Source: Tipula vernalis
Lineage: Eukaryota > Arthropoda > Insecta > Diptera > Tipulidae
Length of the DNA stretch: 64,000 nt
Reading direction: 5' to 3'
Assembly: GCA_958295665.1 (NCBI GenBank)
Contig: OY282558.1
Location: 30,835,045 to 30,899,044, forward strand
This document shows positions 24,950 to 38,208 of the stretch, one piece after another. Every line of letters begins with the position of its first letter. Position 1 is the stretch's first letter. The notes under the pieces were generated by a model that was not told the DNA's origin, did not search any database, and was given only the letters and a program-made list of their open reading frames with translations. A program made the translations under genes and the position numbers.

Positions 24950-26290
24950 TTCTAGTTGTTTAATTTTTTTTTGTGTTTGCGCTGTAACAATAATTTCCAC
25001 TCCAAATGCTCTGCAATTTGCAGTTTAGATATAATGATATGTTCCAAAACTGACGGAAATATCAAATACTATATTTGTAATCCATTTATGAATTTGGACT
25101 TTTATATCAATGAGAAAATCACGTTGTTAACGGTTGAAATACAACGAATTGTTACGGAATTTTCCAAATTTTTTCGTAACTTAAATGGTGTCATACTATA
25201 TATCACAAATGGTAGATATTAAAATTAATGAAGCAGTTTGGGAAGCATTGTTTCTTTAGTACCACTCAAAACATTCAATTATCGCGTTGATTTGAGTGAC
25301 AATGATAGTGTCTTGCTTGGCAAAGCATCTTCAACTCTTATTTCATATCATTTCCAGAAATAAAATCGCTGAAACAACGGTTGAAAATGTTGTAAATTTT
25401 TTCAAAAAGGAAACGGATTTTGATTGCAATATTGGATGTTTGGACGTCACGCCAGTGAAAATTCCAAGTAACTGCATAGCGTTTATATAATTTTAAGTGG
25501 ATATACCGCATAGTCTTTACGACGTGATATTTACATCAAGCTTTTGGACTGTATGTGTATATGTTTATTAAATCCTTTATCAAAAGCAAAGCAATTTGTC
25601 AAAAGACCGGGTTGCAACACTAAATCCAGCTGGAAATTAGCCATTATTTGGTTTCATTTCTTAAAATCGTTATGCAGTTAAAATAAAGTTTTTCTTATTT
25701 TCTAGAGTTTCGAAAAAGATGCATAAACTTCATTGAGATGAGAATGGTTGGTGATTCATTTAACTCAGTAAAACTGAAATCCGATAATAGTTCTTTCGTA
25801 GTTGAGGTGTCCTTATACCCAGTTTAATTAAACTTTACGATGAATTATGTTGAAAAAGATGGATCTTGATGTACTTTGCATTTCTGAGTCGTGGTTTCAT
25901 GATGGTGTTTCTGATACAATGATTCATATTTTGGGGTAGAATGTTTAGAAGTTTGGGCCTGCTGATCGTTTGGGGCGTGTGTTATACTACCGATCAACTT
26001 TGAAAGTAAAGCAAGATACCATAGCACCAATAGGAGAAATTGAGGTGGTTACAGCTGAAATTTCTTGTTGTTCAAAATATGGAATGAATTGCCAAGTAAC
26101 ATCACAAGTTTATACTCTTTCACCAAATTTTAGCAAGAATCATTTAAATTTATTAGCAACATCACTTGATCCGGCTCATATTTATTTTTAAATTTAATTA
26201 ATTTAATTTTATTTATTGGATTAATATTTATTTTAATCATTTTTTGTTATTTTTGTTATTCTTTTACTATTGTAATTGTTTCTACACCAA
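24950..26290 (+). mobile_element. CR1-like LINE remnant, internally deleted
   Basis: Plus-strand non-LTR fragment. The frame 24956-25222 begins with a PHD-like cysteine pattern (CLRCNNNFHSKC ... YYIC), as found in ORF1 of CR1-group LINEs. After unclear sequence, an endonuclease piece appears near 25857-26010: LDVLCISESWF followed by GRVLYYRSTLKVK in another frame, matching AP-endonuclease N-terminal blocks. The frame 25970-26191 then ends and is followed at once by an AT-rich tail with AATAAATATAAATATAA (about 26299-26315). The reverse transcriptase is missing, so a large internal deletion is inferred. It makes no product. Confidence 0.5.
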
Positions 26291-26599
26291 TTATTCAATA
26301 AATATAAATATAAGAGCATTAATGGTAGGCTTTAACAGTGTTCAATATTGAATGTAGATAGGATACAGAATGACAAACAGACCAACAGACAGACACTAGA
26401 GGTTTTGGACGGTCAGGTAATAATTTTTAATTAAGGAAATTGTTAGTGAATCTGAGGGGGAAAAACTAAAAAAATTAAACAAAGTAACTCATCCTTGACT
26501 AAATTCATCCGTTTGTTCTTAACCGCTCAATTGGTTATCGTGAGTACAATACCAGCCGATCTTATTCTTAACTGATGGCTAAGAATGTAAGTTGAATTT

Positions 26600-27940
26600 C
26601 ATAAATATATGAAATATTTGAATTTGGTGTACGCAACAGAATGTTATTTTAAGACTTGACGAAACATTCTAAATATATTTAAAAAATTTCAAATTTTCAC
26701 CAAGCCCAAAAATTTCAATAATTTTTTCTTTTGAATCCCCCAATGTATTCATATTTCAAAACTTTTAAAATTTACAACTTTTACAGAATGAAACTTAAGA
26801 ATATTAAAACTGAAAGAAAAAATCAGAATTTGATAAAATATAAGAAACTATAGCCAATCAATCACAAGATTTAATTTGTTTTTTTTTAAATTTTAAACAT
26901 TTTTGTTTGTTTGCTTAATTTGACTAAATTCATAAGCCTAAAACTTTTGAAATAAACTATGGCACCTGAAGATATTACTGTTTTGGTCGGAATTCAAGAA
27001 CTTGCATCTAAAACCAGGCCTCTTATATTATTTAATATATTTTCCACAATTTAAAACATCTTGAAGCGAAATTGAATTTACGCCAAATTGAGTCCCGATT
27101 GTTTTAGAATTTGCGTTTTTGGTTTTTCCAAAATTAAAACATAAAATATAACAGAGTTTTCCACATACTATATGGTGGAATTCCCACTGAAAGCTGCTGA
27201 ATCTTATTTGAATTGTCACAAAACTGCTTACCTTCCTTAAATGAAAATTGAATTGTTTGCTGTAAATATTTTACAGCAGGTATGTAGTTCTAATAATTTT
27301 AAAAAGAGCCAATCTTATGGAATTTCATTTTAAAATAGTGCAACAGGTTAAAAGCAAATTTTACAAATCTTTATTGAACGTTTCTAAAATTGATGATGAA
27401 AAGGGGTTTCGTTAAAATCCTTGTTCTTTTCGACTTCCTACGCTTTGTATTTAATATCTCGAAACAAAAGGTTTATTAAATTGTACGCGAAAAATTAGGA
27501 TAATTTTTCTCTAGGAAAGCTACCAGTAACAAGCAAAATAAAAATTACCCGTAAAGATAGTTCATTCGAGTAACTTAATTTACAAATTTGGCGCCTCTCT
27601 CCTCTCACACAAAATTCACCCACATGCATTTATAATAACGACCTATATTGATTATTGTGACACAATATCATAAATGTATGAAATATTTTAATTTGTTGTA
27701 TGCGACAGAATACTATTTTGAGACTTGATGAAACATTTTAAGTATATTTAAAATATTTCAAAATTTGACTTAGCCCAAAATTTAATAATTTTTTTCAATT
27801 CCCAAATTTATTCAAAATCCAAAACAATTTATAAAACTTCATAACATTTGAAAAATTTATAGAATTTTGATTCAACTTTATAAATTCTATAGAATAAAAC
27901 TAAAATAAAAAAAAATCAGAATTTGATAAAATATAAGAAG
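26600..27940 (+). repeat. Diverged direct repeat, two copies of about 270 bp
   Basis: The segment about 26600-26865 (from TCATAAATATATGAAATATTTG through GAATTTGATAAAATATAAG) recurs in the same orientation at about 27668-27945 with many substitutions and small indels. Shared blocks include AGACTTGA.GAAACATT, TAGCCCAAAA-like and AATCAGAATTTGATAAAATATAAGAA. The copies are about 1.07 kb apart. No coding capacity is seen; the duplication is old, either tandem or two insertions of one element. Confidence 0.6.
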
Positions 27941-28301
27941 CTGAAGTAAATCTTAGATCTCAAAATTTGATAAAACTTTAGGATTTTATTTTTGGGCATT
28001 TAAATATCGATATCAAAACGATGCGCTTCTACAATTTAGATAGAACGGTTATTTTTTGCTCAGACTTGTTAAACTTTTTTTGAATGTGGTTTTGCAAATA
28101 GATTTGGGCAAATTTTGCAAATAAAATTGGACACAATTTTCAATTAGTAAATAGAATTCCACAACATTTCTAAATTAAATTGATTTTAAATATAAAATAC
28201 TTTTTCAATTTATATTCAAAGTTTTTTATTTTGCTCGTGTATTTTTCAATAAGATTTGGGCGAGGCACCCTGTATAGTTGGTGTTTGTGTTTTTATTCGC
28301 T

Positions 28302-28554
28302 CCAGGGGCCTTATTCTCGAATTTCACATCCATTTTCCACATGCGGACATCTGTCAAAATTCATCAAAACGTTCGGAAATTGTAATTCGTATATAAAATA
28401 CATGGGGCATGTACATTTCCTATATGGGGAATTATGTCCACCTGCTTATACCCATTCGGAAATATTTCCTTGGTACCGAAAACATTCAATTTTGAATTTT
28501 TACAGATATCCACATGTGGAAAATGGATGTGGAATTCGAGAATAGGGCCCCCAG
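28302..28554. mobile_element. MITE with about 40-bp terminal inverted repeats
   Basis: The left end reads CCAGGGGCCTTATTCTCGAA and continues ATTTCACATCCATTTTCCACATG. The right end mirrors this (CATGTGGAAAATGGATGTGG, then AATTCGAGAATAGGGCCCCC, then AG). The element is about 253 bp with no coding capacity. No target-site duplication is evident, so the superfamily is not assigned. A 121-residue frame across it is a by-product. Confidence 0.75.
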
Positions 28555-28559
28555 ATATG

Positions 28560-31500
28560 TATATTTAGTGAAAAATAAAAATAAAAGGGTTTAGTACGCG
28601 ATTAAATTAATTTAAGTTTTGTTTTGCGTCTGTATAAAGGTAAAGGTATGTGGTACTGATGTGTGATTGTCAGATTACTGGACTGAAATCAATTCGAGAC
28701 AATTGATATTTTTGTTAAGCGAATTAATTTCATTTCGTTTTGGCAAGATGTTAAATTTAAGAGGTGCCCACATAGTAAACAGAAGTAAATAACATTTTTG
28801 TGTTTTTGTATGGTTAAATTGTTTGTAAGAAAAGTGATTGGTTGACTGTGTCGCGGATGATAATAGTTTAAAATAATATCCAGCTGTAATTACTTATTCT
28901 TAACTATTGATTAAATTCGCATGTTTTTCTAGGCATATTCTGTCATTGTGGGAATGTTGCAAGTATAAACGCGCCTTTAATTTAGAGCGACTGGTTACGG
29001 AATGTAAATTACTGTCACAACATGTCAGCGTGCGGTTGTTTTGGTTTTATCACCTTATTTTTTTCTATATTTGTTTTGTTTGAGTTACTCCTTGGTCGGG
29101 TTTCCAACAAACACTCTGTTTGAATGTTTGTTCGAAGTTTGACAGATGCGTGGCATCCGACGCGATCATGATTTCAGTTTTCGAGTGAAATGCGTGACGC
29201 AATGACAGGGTGGCGGAACCGAAATAATTGTGTTTTAATATACAAAATATTGTTATTTATTTAATTTATACTGTTTACCGAGGACGCGTACAAGATTGAA
29301 CCTGCTTTATTTTTATTGTCATGCTGGGATACCCATGAATTTTATGATCCGTGCAGATTTATTAATTAATTAAAGGCTTGTTAAATTTAGTGAATAATTT
29401 ATTATTGCCAGATTTTATTACAAGACCTTGATTCGGATGTCCTTGCAATTTAGCTGCAATAAAATAATTAATTAATTTGTTTTTAGTTTAGAAATACCTG
29501 AGAAAATTGATTCGAATTTTTAGAAACTTTAAGCACCCGTATACTAACAAAAAAGATTTTCTGATTTATATCATTTAGATTTAAATAAGTTAAACTCTGT
29601 TAATTAAGTAGTATATGTATTTAGTAATAAAATCGATTAACTTTAATTTTATTTTTCAGTTATACCTGAAAAATCTGAATCAGCTCACAGAAATTTCACA
29701 TATACCAGGGATTTGTAGTTTAGAAACTGTTTTGTCTTCATCTTAATTTACAAGCAAATTAGCACCTTATCATCGGATCCCAGATCTAACTTGTATAGTC
29801 CTATAGAGGCAGGTGTAGTTATCATGTCTGTGCTACTGTTTTATAAGCTTAAAGTTAAATTTAAATTAATTATGATTAAAATTCTCAGAAGTGGCCAGAA
29901 ATCTGATTCGCCAAACTAATAAATGTTATTCCAGAATGCTGTTTTAATTTTTAATAAACCATAAAATTAGATTAGAAATATATTGTTATTGTGTTAATAA
30001 TTATTGCATATACTTAGGTGTCTTTAACCGGGTCAATTTCTATCATTACTAATTTAACCTCTCCAAATCCTCTTCATGTTACGTGTATAATAGAAAATTA
30101 GTTAAATTGTTTTTCAGGGTACAATAACGCCTTTCATATTTATATTTATCTTAATAAACTTTAAATGGACCAAAGAATTTGATGTGTCCAATTTCAAATT
30201 TTATCAACGGCATATCTCCAAAAGTGATTGCGATACTAATATAAAAAAAATCAATTACAAAATCAATACAATTTGTTATTTTTAATTGCTGCAATCATCA
30301 TTACCTTCCGCATATCGTGCCCGCAAATCATTTTTTTAATTTCAAAACATTTCAACCACATTCGATGACTTTAACACTCGTTAAATCACTCAGAGACATC
30401 GATCAAAATTAAACATCCACCTTAGTTTAAAAATCACGCAAACATTTATTATTCATTTTCTATATACGAGTATGTATGTATATCCAATTTAAATACGAGT
30501 ACATAAAAATTATTATCAATTAATTAAAATACTTCAAAAAATAATAAAATAAAAAATTGTTTTATTAATTCAACCGGAAATTGCGTGATTCAATAATTTA
30601 AATATTTTGTCTTTAAGTCCTTATGTATATTTCCCTTTCATTCAAGAAAAGTTTTTCACCAAACCATACACTTGTTTACAGGTATAATAGAAAAGTTTAA
30701 TTTGATTTTCTTCACGATACTGTAATTGCCGTTGTATGTCGGTAATCGCGCGCAGTTGGATGATTATCATTATAATATAAACATACTTTGTTGTTGTTAT
30801 TGTTGTTGTAGTTATTGTAAATGTAATTTATGGTTGATTGATGTCAGTTGTTATGACTAAATATTGTCACGATTTGAATTGATGTTAATTACGTATAGCT
30901 TATTATAGTTTTGGTTTGTTTAAAATAAATTAAACATTAAATATTTTTTACTAGTTTTTGATATGTCTGGTATTTATAACAATAATTTGGGGTTTGATGA
31001 TAACATGTAATTTGATAGTTTTGTATATTATTTATTTATACAGGGATATAATTTTATTTAACACCTTGTGCTCTCTAACCGATTTAATTGCAAAATCAAA
31101 AATATTTCAAAATACATATAAAAACAAATAATTAATCTCAATACATAAAAATTATAATTAAAAATATCAAATTTTATTAATTATTCAATCATAATAATAC
31201 AACATCTGTTTGCAATAATTAAATTATGATCATTTTTCTACTTTTAATTATAATTTTATTTATTTATTTTATACACATTTTTTTTGTTTTTTTTTTTTTT
31301 CATTCGGTAAACCAAATGTATTTTATTATTAATAATAATTTCGAATTTTTTTTTTTTTTTTAATTTAACAAAAATAAATAATATGAAATCATAAAATTAA
31401 TTTTTTATGTTATTACAATAAAATCCAGAGGAAAAAAAATTAATATAATAATGTTTATTTGTTATGCTGGTTATGTTGTATTTAATTTTTATGATTTTTC

Positions 31501-32420
31501 CAAATTTTTTTTTGTCGGGTTTTTATATTTTTTTTGTTCCTAATGAAAATAAATATTAATTAACAATACATATTTAGTCAATATTAATGTTTTTATTAGT
31601 TTTGGTTTTTTATGGATTTTAATTTTAGTAGATGTAGTCATTTTGTTTATAATTATACCACTAAGTTAACTTTCTATATAGCGGAAATAAATGTGTTTAT
31701 GATATGGCAGCATCTGCGAGCACTTTACAGAAGCAATACTATAAATGTTCGTGTATCAGTGTTTGTTAACATTTTTTTGACTGCTATATAGGGAATACGA
31801 TATTTATAGATTTGTGATCAAGGCTAATTTTTTCGAACAGTACAACATCTCGACAAACTGCATATGCGGTTTACTCGTTTTAGAAATCGAATTTCGGTTG
31901 TAATTAAATTAGCGACATGAAAGAATCTTAATAAAAATCGGCCAACTACTAAACATAGATTTTCAAACGCGAGCGAGATGATCCAATACAATGAATGAAG
32001 ATGGAAGGACTACAACTCAACTATTTTACTCATTGGGTTCAAGTTAGGTTTAAAGTCGACGGACTATTGTTCCATAGAGGAGGTGGTGCTGCAGCCAAGT
32101 TGATTAACCGCGCCCAACAGTGGAGAGGTTCAGAACAGTTATAGGACGTCGAAATTGAATATAGTAAGGCTGCGCCAATACTATCAAAGTTGCACATTAG
32201 CTTAAACACGAGAGACGACGAAACGATTTTTTGCCCCCGCAAACATCATTTTGGAATAAATAGGTAGTGTGACGAAATGTTACTACCTGAACCGTGATAT
32301 TGGTGAAAGAGAAACGCAACTCAAAATGATTCCAACGAATGTATTATTGCTTCAATAGATCTTTGAAAACATTCAAATTATCATTCTGCCACTTCTGATA
32401 GCTGAAAAAAGATTTAATGG
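28560..32420. other. Non-coding stretch, no gene seen
   Basis: AT-rich, with T runs near 31290-31301 and 31349-31360 and a GTT run near 30790-30810. A slightly more GC-rich island lies at 29090-29215. The 67-residue frame at 32039-32242 has no recognisable motif. Confidence 0.5.
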
Positions 32421-32439
32421 CTTCGTATAATTACCCGTT

Positions 32440-33175
32440 ATTTTGTGTCTTTTTTGGATGATTATAGCAACCATCTCGTCGTTTATTTAATCAAACAAAA
32501 GTCAGAGTTTAATCAAAACAAGAATTGTTCCAACTTTTTAAGGGAGTGTGGTATTGTGCATCAGTTCAATGCTCCATATGCACCAGAGAAAATGGAATGG
32601 CTGAACGCAAGAATAGGACGTTGGTGGAAAAAGTACGATCTTGTCGCAAGTTTGAATCTTGTCAGGGCGTCAGCAAAGCCAGAAGAGTAAGCTTAGGCGT
32701 TAATCCAGTGTTATAGCATTTTCGAGTGCTTGGGTGTAAAGTTATGTTGCACGTGCCAAAAGAAAAAAGGAAAAAATTATATTCAAAGTCTATACGATGC
32801 ACAATGGTGGGATACAGTAACCGGCTGTTTGATCCGGCAACACTAAAGCCATTGTTAGTCATGATGTATGTAGTTTTCGAAGATGAGCGTTGTAAAAATA
32901 TTGGAAGCGAATGTGAGGCATCAGGTAGCAGTCAATTTTATTTTGTATTAGAAAATATGGAAAATAAAACTATAAAGTGGAGAATGGACTAACGCAAATA
33001 TTTGCGATGAACAAGCCAGATAAGCCAGTCGATTTTCATGAGATGAGACATCAATATCCAACGAATTTGAAGAACTTGGAAACTAGACAATCAAGCAGAA
33101 AGTCAATAAGAATGGGTTTCCATTGTTACAGTCAAGATTATTTTATTCCTCTTACTAGCCTATCTGCATAGTTCT
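32440..33175 (+). pseudogene. Ty1/copia integrase relic
   Basis: Decayed plus-strand piece of a copia-type pol. The frame 32445-32690 opens with SFLDDYSNHLVVYL, matching the integrase core block. A frameshift near 32585 moves the diagnostic ENGMAERKNRTLVEK box into the overlapping frame 32525-32716. After a deletion, the frame 32726-32992 gives the copia integrase C-terminal block (MLGCKVMLHVPKEKRKK, then MVGYS, then YVVFEDE). No gag, protease, reverse transcriptase or LTR is recognisable on either side, so the element is truncated at both ends. Confidence 0.75.
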
Positions 33176-33179
33176 GTAA

Positions 33180-35100
33180 AAAGCAAAGATGCTTCTAGAG
33201 TTCGGGCCTGAAATTTTTCGATCTTTTTTTTTTTAAATTGTTTGGTTATAATGTACAACCCAGAGCTGTTTTAAAGAGGCAGTCGCCCAAAGGTTCAAAT
33301 AATTTTTCTATAACGTGTTTATTTATGTTGAATCTAACAAGCAATATTCTCTTGTTGATTAACCTCAAAGGATACAGGACGAAGTGGACAAGCAACAATT
33401 GAACTGACTGAAAGGTGCATCTTGAAAATCCACAATTTAATCGTGTACAGCGCAGCGAATCCAATCCATTCATTCAAAGAAGTAGTTGTGCAGCCTAAAA
33501 TAAGGTGGGTATAGGAGTTCGGATCCTTATATTATCTCGCGAGGCCCGGCAATAAAAGATTGACTAGGGACCGGGTTTTTCTTAATCCGCCACTGACTAA
33601 AACGTACCTCAAAAAATGTTGAATATCGGAGAGATAGAGCGACTAAATTTGGCTACGACATGCATAATACTGCGATAAAGACCTGGTTATCAATTTTTAG
33701 TAAGAAGTAGAAAAATGTCGAAGGCATTGAAAATTAGCTTGTTACATGGCAAATTTATCTACGCTAAGAAAAACCAATTTCATACCAATGGTGAGAGAAA
33801 AATCATCGGTTTTGAATAGACCCCTTGCAAGACTCAGATAATGATGTTCCTATGACGTTAAAGCCGGCCATCCCAGAGATGAAGCTAATAAAATAAGAAA
33901 AACAATTGGTATAAAATCAGCCCTTATATTTCGCCAGCTGATGGGTAACTTAATCTCAACAGCCTTAAGTTTATTTAAATTTATTTAAAAGTAAAGCGAA
34001 TTTATTTAAAGTAATTTTGCCAATATCAACCGTTTTAGTTGAAATAAGGTTTGTTCTGACATAAAAATGTCAAGCTTTGCTATGTACACTGGTCCTCACA
34101 CAATCTTCGTTTGAATCCAAAAGCTGTGCTCAGATAGAAATGTAGATCGAAAATTTTCGAATTCGCGAGAATTTTTTATAGTTTTTAACTCTTGAGTAAT
34201 ATCATGGAACAGTGAAATTCAAAAAATCGCTAAATTGTTTTTGAGGAGTTTGCTCAGCAAATCAAATAACAGATCGGTTACTGGTGATATGACGGTATGA
34301 AAATATTTCTTAGGCAGTCGCTGGGTTAACTGTTCAACCAAAATCCACTCAAAATGTGGGAACATTTTTGAGTCATGTGTGCTTTCGCTACTTACGTAGA
34401 AGTAGTTTTCGTGAAGACACAACAAAATGTTGTTGGGGGGCTCATGGATCTAATATCGTATTCATATGCCCATTTACAACGTTGGTCTTGAACATGAAAT
34501 GTGACCATTAAAATCAATTAATCACTTAAGCTAAATGTTCTAAATTCCTAATTGAGATATTAGTCAGGCAACTGGTCGTTTTACTCAAGAAAATGTTGTT
34601 TTAGGTTTAAATTCTTTATCTAGTAGAATTTATAAAAAAATAATGACTTACGGCTCGCTCGAGCGGCGGATGTGGGGGAAATTTGACGGAGGAGGGCGAA
34701 AATTTCTAGTAGTTCTGTGTTAAAATTATACTGTAAAAGGTCAGTCCAAATAACTCAATATATACGACACATTAAAAGGTTTTTCCTGATCAGACCAGTA
34801 CAGTGTCTTCAGTAATCCTTCGATAATTTTGCAGACATTTAAAGACGTTTTCGTACTTTTGTAAGTAGTTTGTCAATAAATTATCGATACGATTCTTCAG
34901 TATTTTATCGGTAATTTTGCCGACATTTTAAGGTAATCTAAATCCTCAAAATTACCGATATTGTAATTTCGATCCGTATTTTGTCAGTAAATTACCGACG
35001 ATCAACAGGATTATCCAAACCAACAAAATTATGAACCAGAATTTAATCGCAACATTCCGTTCAGAGTGTACCACGGAAAAATCAGAGGATTTACCATCTA
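33180..35100. other. No recognisable gene; transposon debris likely
   Basis: Short frames only. A duplicated sentence-like segment at 34826-34850 and 34907-34931 (GATAATTTTGCAGACATTTAA versus GGTAATTTTGCCGACATTTTA) sits in a run of words such as AAATTACCGA. No family motif was found. Confidence 0.4.
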
Positions 35101-36056
35101 GAAACCGAAGATGAAGAAGAACTATATAATTAGGTACTTACTTAACACAAAACTAGAGATAATAAATTGCTCAAGTTTCTCATCGATGAATTACCATACC
35201 CAGTAAGCATGAGGAGTATGGTAGAAAACGAAATCGAACCGCTACTAAAATTTAGCATCATAAAGCCTTTCAAGAGCTCACACGGAAAAAAATAATTTCT
35301 AATATGAAGAAAAAACGGATTAATTCAGAAAACTTGTACATCATTTTTCAGCTAAACGAAATTTTTCTCACGACAAACTTTACGTTTATCAATTTGAAAT
35401 TTTTCTAAAATATTAAAGTAATCTTTATTTGTTTGATATGAGAAAATTAATTTCTTGGTGCAAAAACATGATTACATAGAGAATATAGCTTTTCTTGATG
35501 GTTAATTATTATTTCTTAAGTTAAACGAAATAGGTTTGTTTGTAGAAACCGATTCTTCTGATTGAAAACTAGAAATTCTTAGGTTGAGAAACAGGTTTCT
35601 TTATTTAGGTAACATCATTCTTGCTGGAAAACACACATTTTATTGAGTAGAGTAAAATGTGTCTATCTATTGTTTGGATTTTCTTGTATGTATCCGTTTA
35701 TTTCTTATATGAAACTAGCTAATTCTTGACTAGGAAATGAATTTATTAATCTAATGCGTGGGCCTTCTTGGATGCATCTATTTAATTCTTAAACAAAACT
35801 GGCTATTTCTTGACTATAGAAAATAATTTATGAATCTATTGTTTTTGTTTTCTTGTATGTGTCGGTCTACTTCTTCCAGGGAACTTGAATATTCTTCACT
35901 AGAGAAACGATTTTATTGTGACAACGCAATATTTCTTCAATTTGTTTAAAATAATAAAATTATATGAAAATTTATTTTAATGATTTTATTTATTTCACCA
36001 TCAGAAATATAATGTATATGTATTTATATAATCAACAATTTAATTATCAACCGTTA

Positions 36057-36057
36057 G

Positions 36058-36127
<70 letters not shown>
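36057..36127. repeat. TA dinucleotide microsatellite
   Basis: About 60 bases of nearly pure TA directly after the stop codon of the spliced gene (on its strand), likely within its 3' untranslated region. Confidence 0.95.
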
Positions 36128-36131
<4 letters not shown>

Positions 36132-36138
36132 AAAATAT

Positions 36139-36887
36139 CTAGAACCCCAATTTCCGGAGTTTCGAAGTTCGATTTTTAAGCTTGTGGTATAATTTTCCAG
36201 ACGGTCTCCGTTCTCCTCTATAATACAGATCCTGAAAAGGAATTCGAAATATAAATAAGTATTTAAATTTATTTTTTAATTTGTTATTATTTACCTTTTT
36301 TTCTCCTTTTGGATATTGATAGAAATTTTGTCAAAATATGTCGGTGAAACTGGGACTTCGATAATTTCGTCTACAATAGACGAAACAAGTAATTCTCTAG
36401 TATTCGCGTATAATTGTGGTGGTGTGTTCGAATTAAATATCCGAAATATTTTACTTCCTTTATTGGTCTCAAGAAATTGTCCCAAATTCTGAAATGAAAA
36501 CAAGAATATGAAATAATAATTTATATGCTTAATATTATTTTGCAAAACTAACCAAATCTAATGGCGAAACCACATCACTAGCATGAGAAGGGCCAGACGG
36601 GGACTGAGTTCGGATCCAGTCGCATAAGGAGGCGTTTATTGAGCAGGTACTTGAACAACTAGTAGTTGAAAACAAATTGGCCGTTGAATATCCCTACAAA
36701 ATATAAATATTGTTATAGCATTATTAAAAATAAAATTCAAACAAATTTTACATTTTCTTCACGCCATTGCACAATTCTCAGGTATAACTTCGACTTAAGG
36801 CGTATTTGCTTCAGCTCAGGAAACATCTGCTCTTGGTTATTATGTGATATTCCGTAAAGGTCGCTAGTCTTTACAAAACCACATCCT
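36139..36887 (-). CDS. Four-exon gene of unknown function inside the inverted-arm element
   Basis: Coding exons on the minus strand: 36887-36752, 36693-36553, 36488-36295 and 36231-36139 (stop TAG 36139-36141). Introns are 58, 64 and 63 bases with GT...AG ends. A pyrimidine-rich acceptor at 36888-36890 implies at least one earlier exon, not found. Exon 1 is basic (SKLYLRIVQWREEN); exon 2 is Ser/Thr-rich; exon 3 has GQFLETNKGSK, then LYANTRELLVSSIVDEII; exon 4 has DLYYRGERRPSGKLYHKLKN and LRKLGF. From memory this order resembles short uncharacterised arthropod proteins ending in a YY...PSGKLY...LRK block; no function is assigned. Exon 3 ends in seven A plus G, leaving the exon 3-4 junction one base out of frame, so the copy may be mutated. 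AATAAA complements lie at 35971-35976 and 35985-35990. Confidence 0.55.
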
Positions 36888-38208
36888 CTAATAAGCAAAT
36901 TAAAAAAAAATGTATCTCACAAATAATCGGAAAATTTTATTGAATTCAGATCAAGAATTCTCTTTATTGAATTCTCAGATTGAGAAATGACAAAACTTTT
37001 TTACGTTCTTCACTGTTGAAGGTTCGCGATAGATTCCTTTATGCTATACATATATTATATGTAATCTATATACCATTATAACAATTTAACTATTCTTTTC
37101 TTGTATCAAGAAAGGCTTCGTCAGTTGATATACTTTGTTTTCTTGTTATGAGAAATAAGTTGTTCATATTATGAAATAATTTCTTGTATCAAAAATATTC
37201 TCTCAGATTGAGAAATTTTTATTCAAATGAAAAATGCGATTTTTAAATAAGATCGTTTGAGAGAAGAAAATGTTTTCTTGTCCTGACAAACGAAAAATTA
37301 TAGTTTTCTTGTTAAGAGAATTTATTAAGAAAAAGTTTCTTCCATTGAAGGTTTTCTCTCAGTTCAAGAGTAATATAGAAAAATTGGTTGTTTCGAAGAG
37401 AGAAGAAACTTTTCTTGTTGTACCACCTGATTAATTGATCTACTAATCTAAATAATTTGATATGGTACACATAGCATATGTATTTAAAAACGGCGTGTAA
37501 TTTATATCCTTCATTCAAAATTGAATAAAGTTCAGAATCAAACTTTAATCTTGTTTATAAATTTATAAGATAGGGAAGTATGATGAAAAATTAAATACAA
37601 TTAGTGATTAAACAAATTTAAATTTTGATATTAAACCTATGTACTTATACGTGTATTAACATATTAAGAAAATGTTGTATTTTTAAAATGAGAGATTTCC
37701 AGAAAATTGGAAAATATATTTTGAGAAAAGGGTCAATTTCTTGTTGCAAGAAAAATTGGAAACAAAACAATCATATTTTTCTCCATTCGTTGATTTTTTT
37801 TTTGCAATCGAGAATTTTGAGCAGTTATAGAAGCAAGAAACCAAATTTCAGATTACAATTATGCAACAAATCTTAACTCAAGAATTTTTTTATTAGTGCA
37901 AGAAACACAAATCTTATATGAAGAAAAACTCGAAAGGAATAAGAAAATTAGCTTTTAAATGAAGAAAAAGTACATTTTCTTTCATTAAAAATCCGTTTTC
38001 TTCGTGATGGCAAGCCTAGTCTTTTCCGTTCATATAATTTTACAATCTGGGTAGTGGAAAAGAAGTAAGACGCTTCCGTTATAAAAAAATACCGGATGGT
38101 CATTGACTTAAAAGGATTCAAAGCTGTAACAATGTCAGAAGCTTACCCGATTCCGGATTTTTCTAACACACTGGAGAATCTTGGAATTTGACAATTCTTC
38201 ACTACAAT

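Larger units (their letters stand above)
35282..38015 (-). mobile_element. 2.7-kb inverted-arm element carrying a spliced gene
   Basis: Sequence inserted in the gypsy reverse transcriptase. Both arms (about 35282-35960 and 36960-38015) are packed with short imperfect repeats around TTTCTTG and CAAGAAA. The outer ends match each other inverted (GAAGAAAAAACGGATT near 35306 versus the complement of AAATCCGTTTTCTTC near 37988-38002, each followed by a TTGTAC/TGTAC block). The middle holds a minus-strand spliced coding region and a TA microsatellite. No convincing target duplication was found and the exact borders are uncertain by about 25 bp. No transposase motif was recognised; the enclosed gene may be cargo or the element's own protein. 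Confidence 0.6.

Noticed and set aside
28180..28545. 121-residue plus-strand frame
   Set aside because: It runs across the MITE at 28302-28554 and has no protein motif; the inverted repeats explain the openness.
35260..35282. Possible 14-bp degenerate target duplication of the inverted-arm element (CTTTCAAGAGCTCA versus CTTTTCCGTTCA near 38022)
   Set aside because: Too many mismatches to accept; borders left uncertain.
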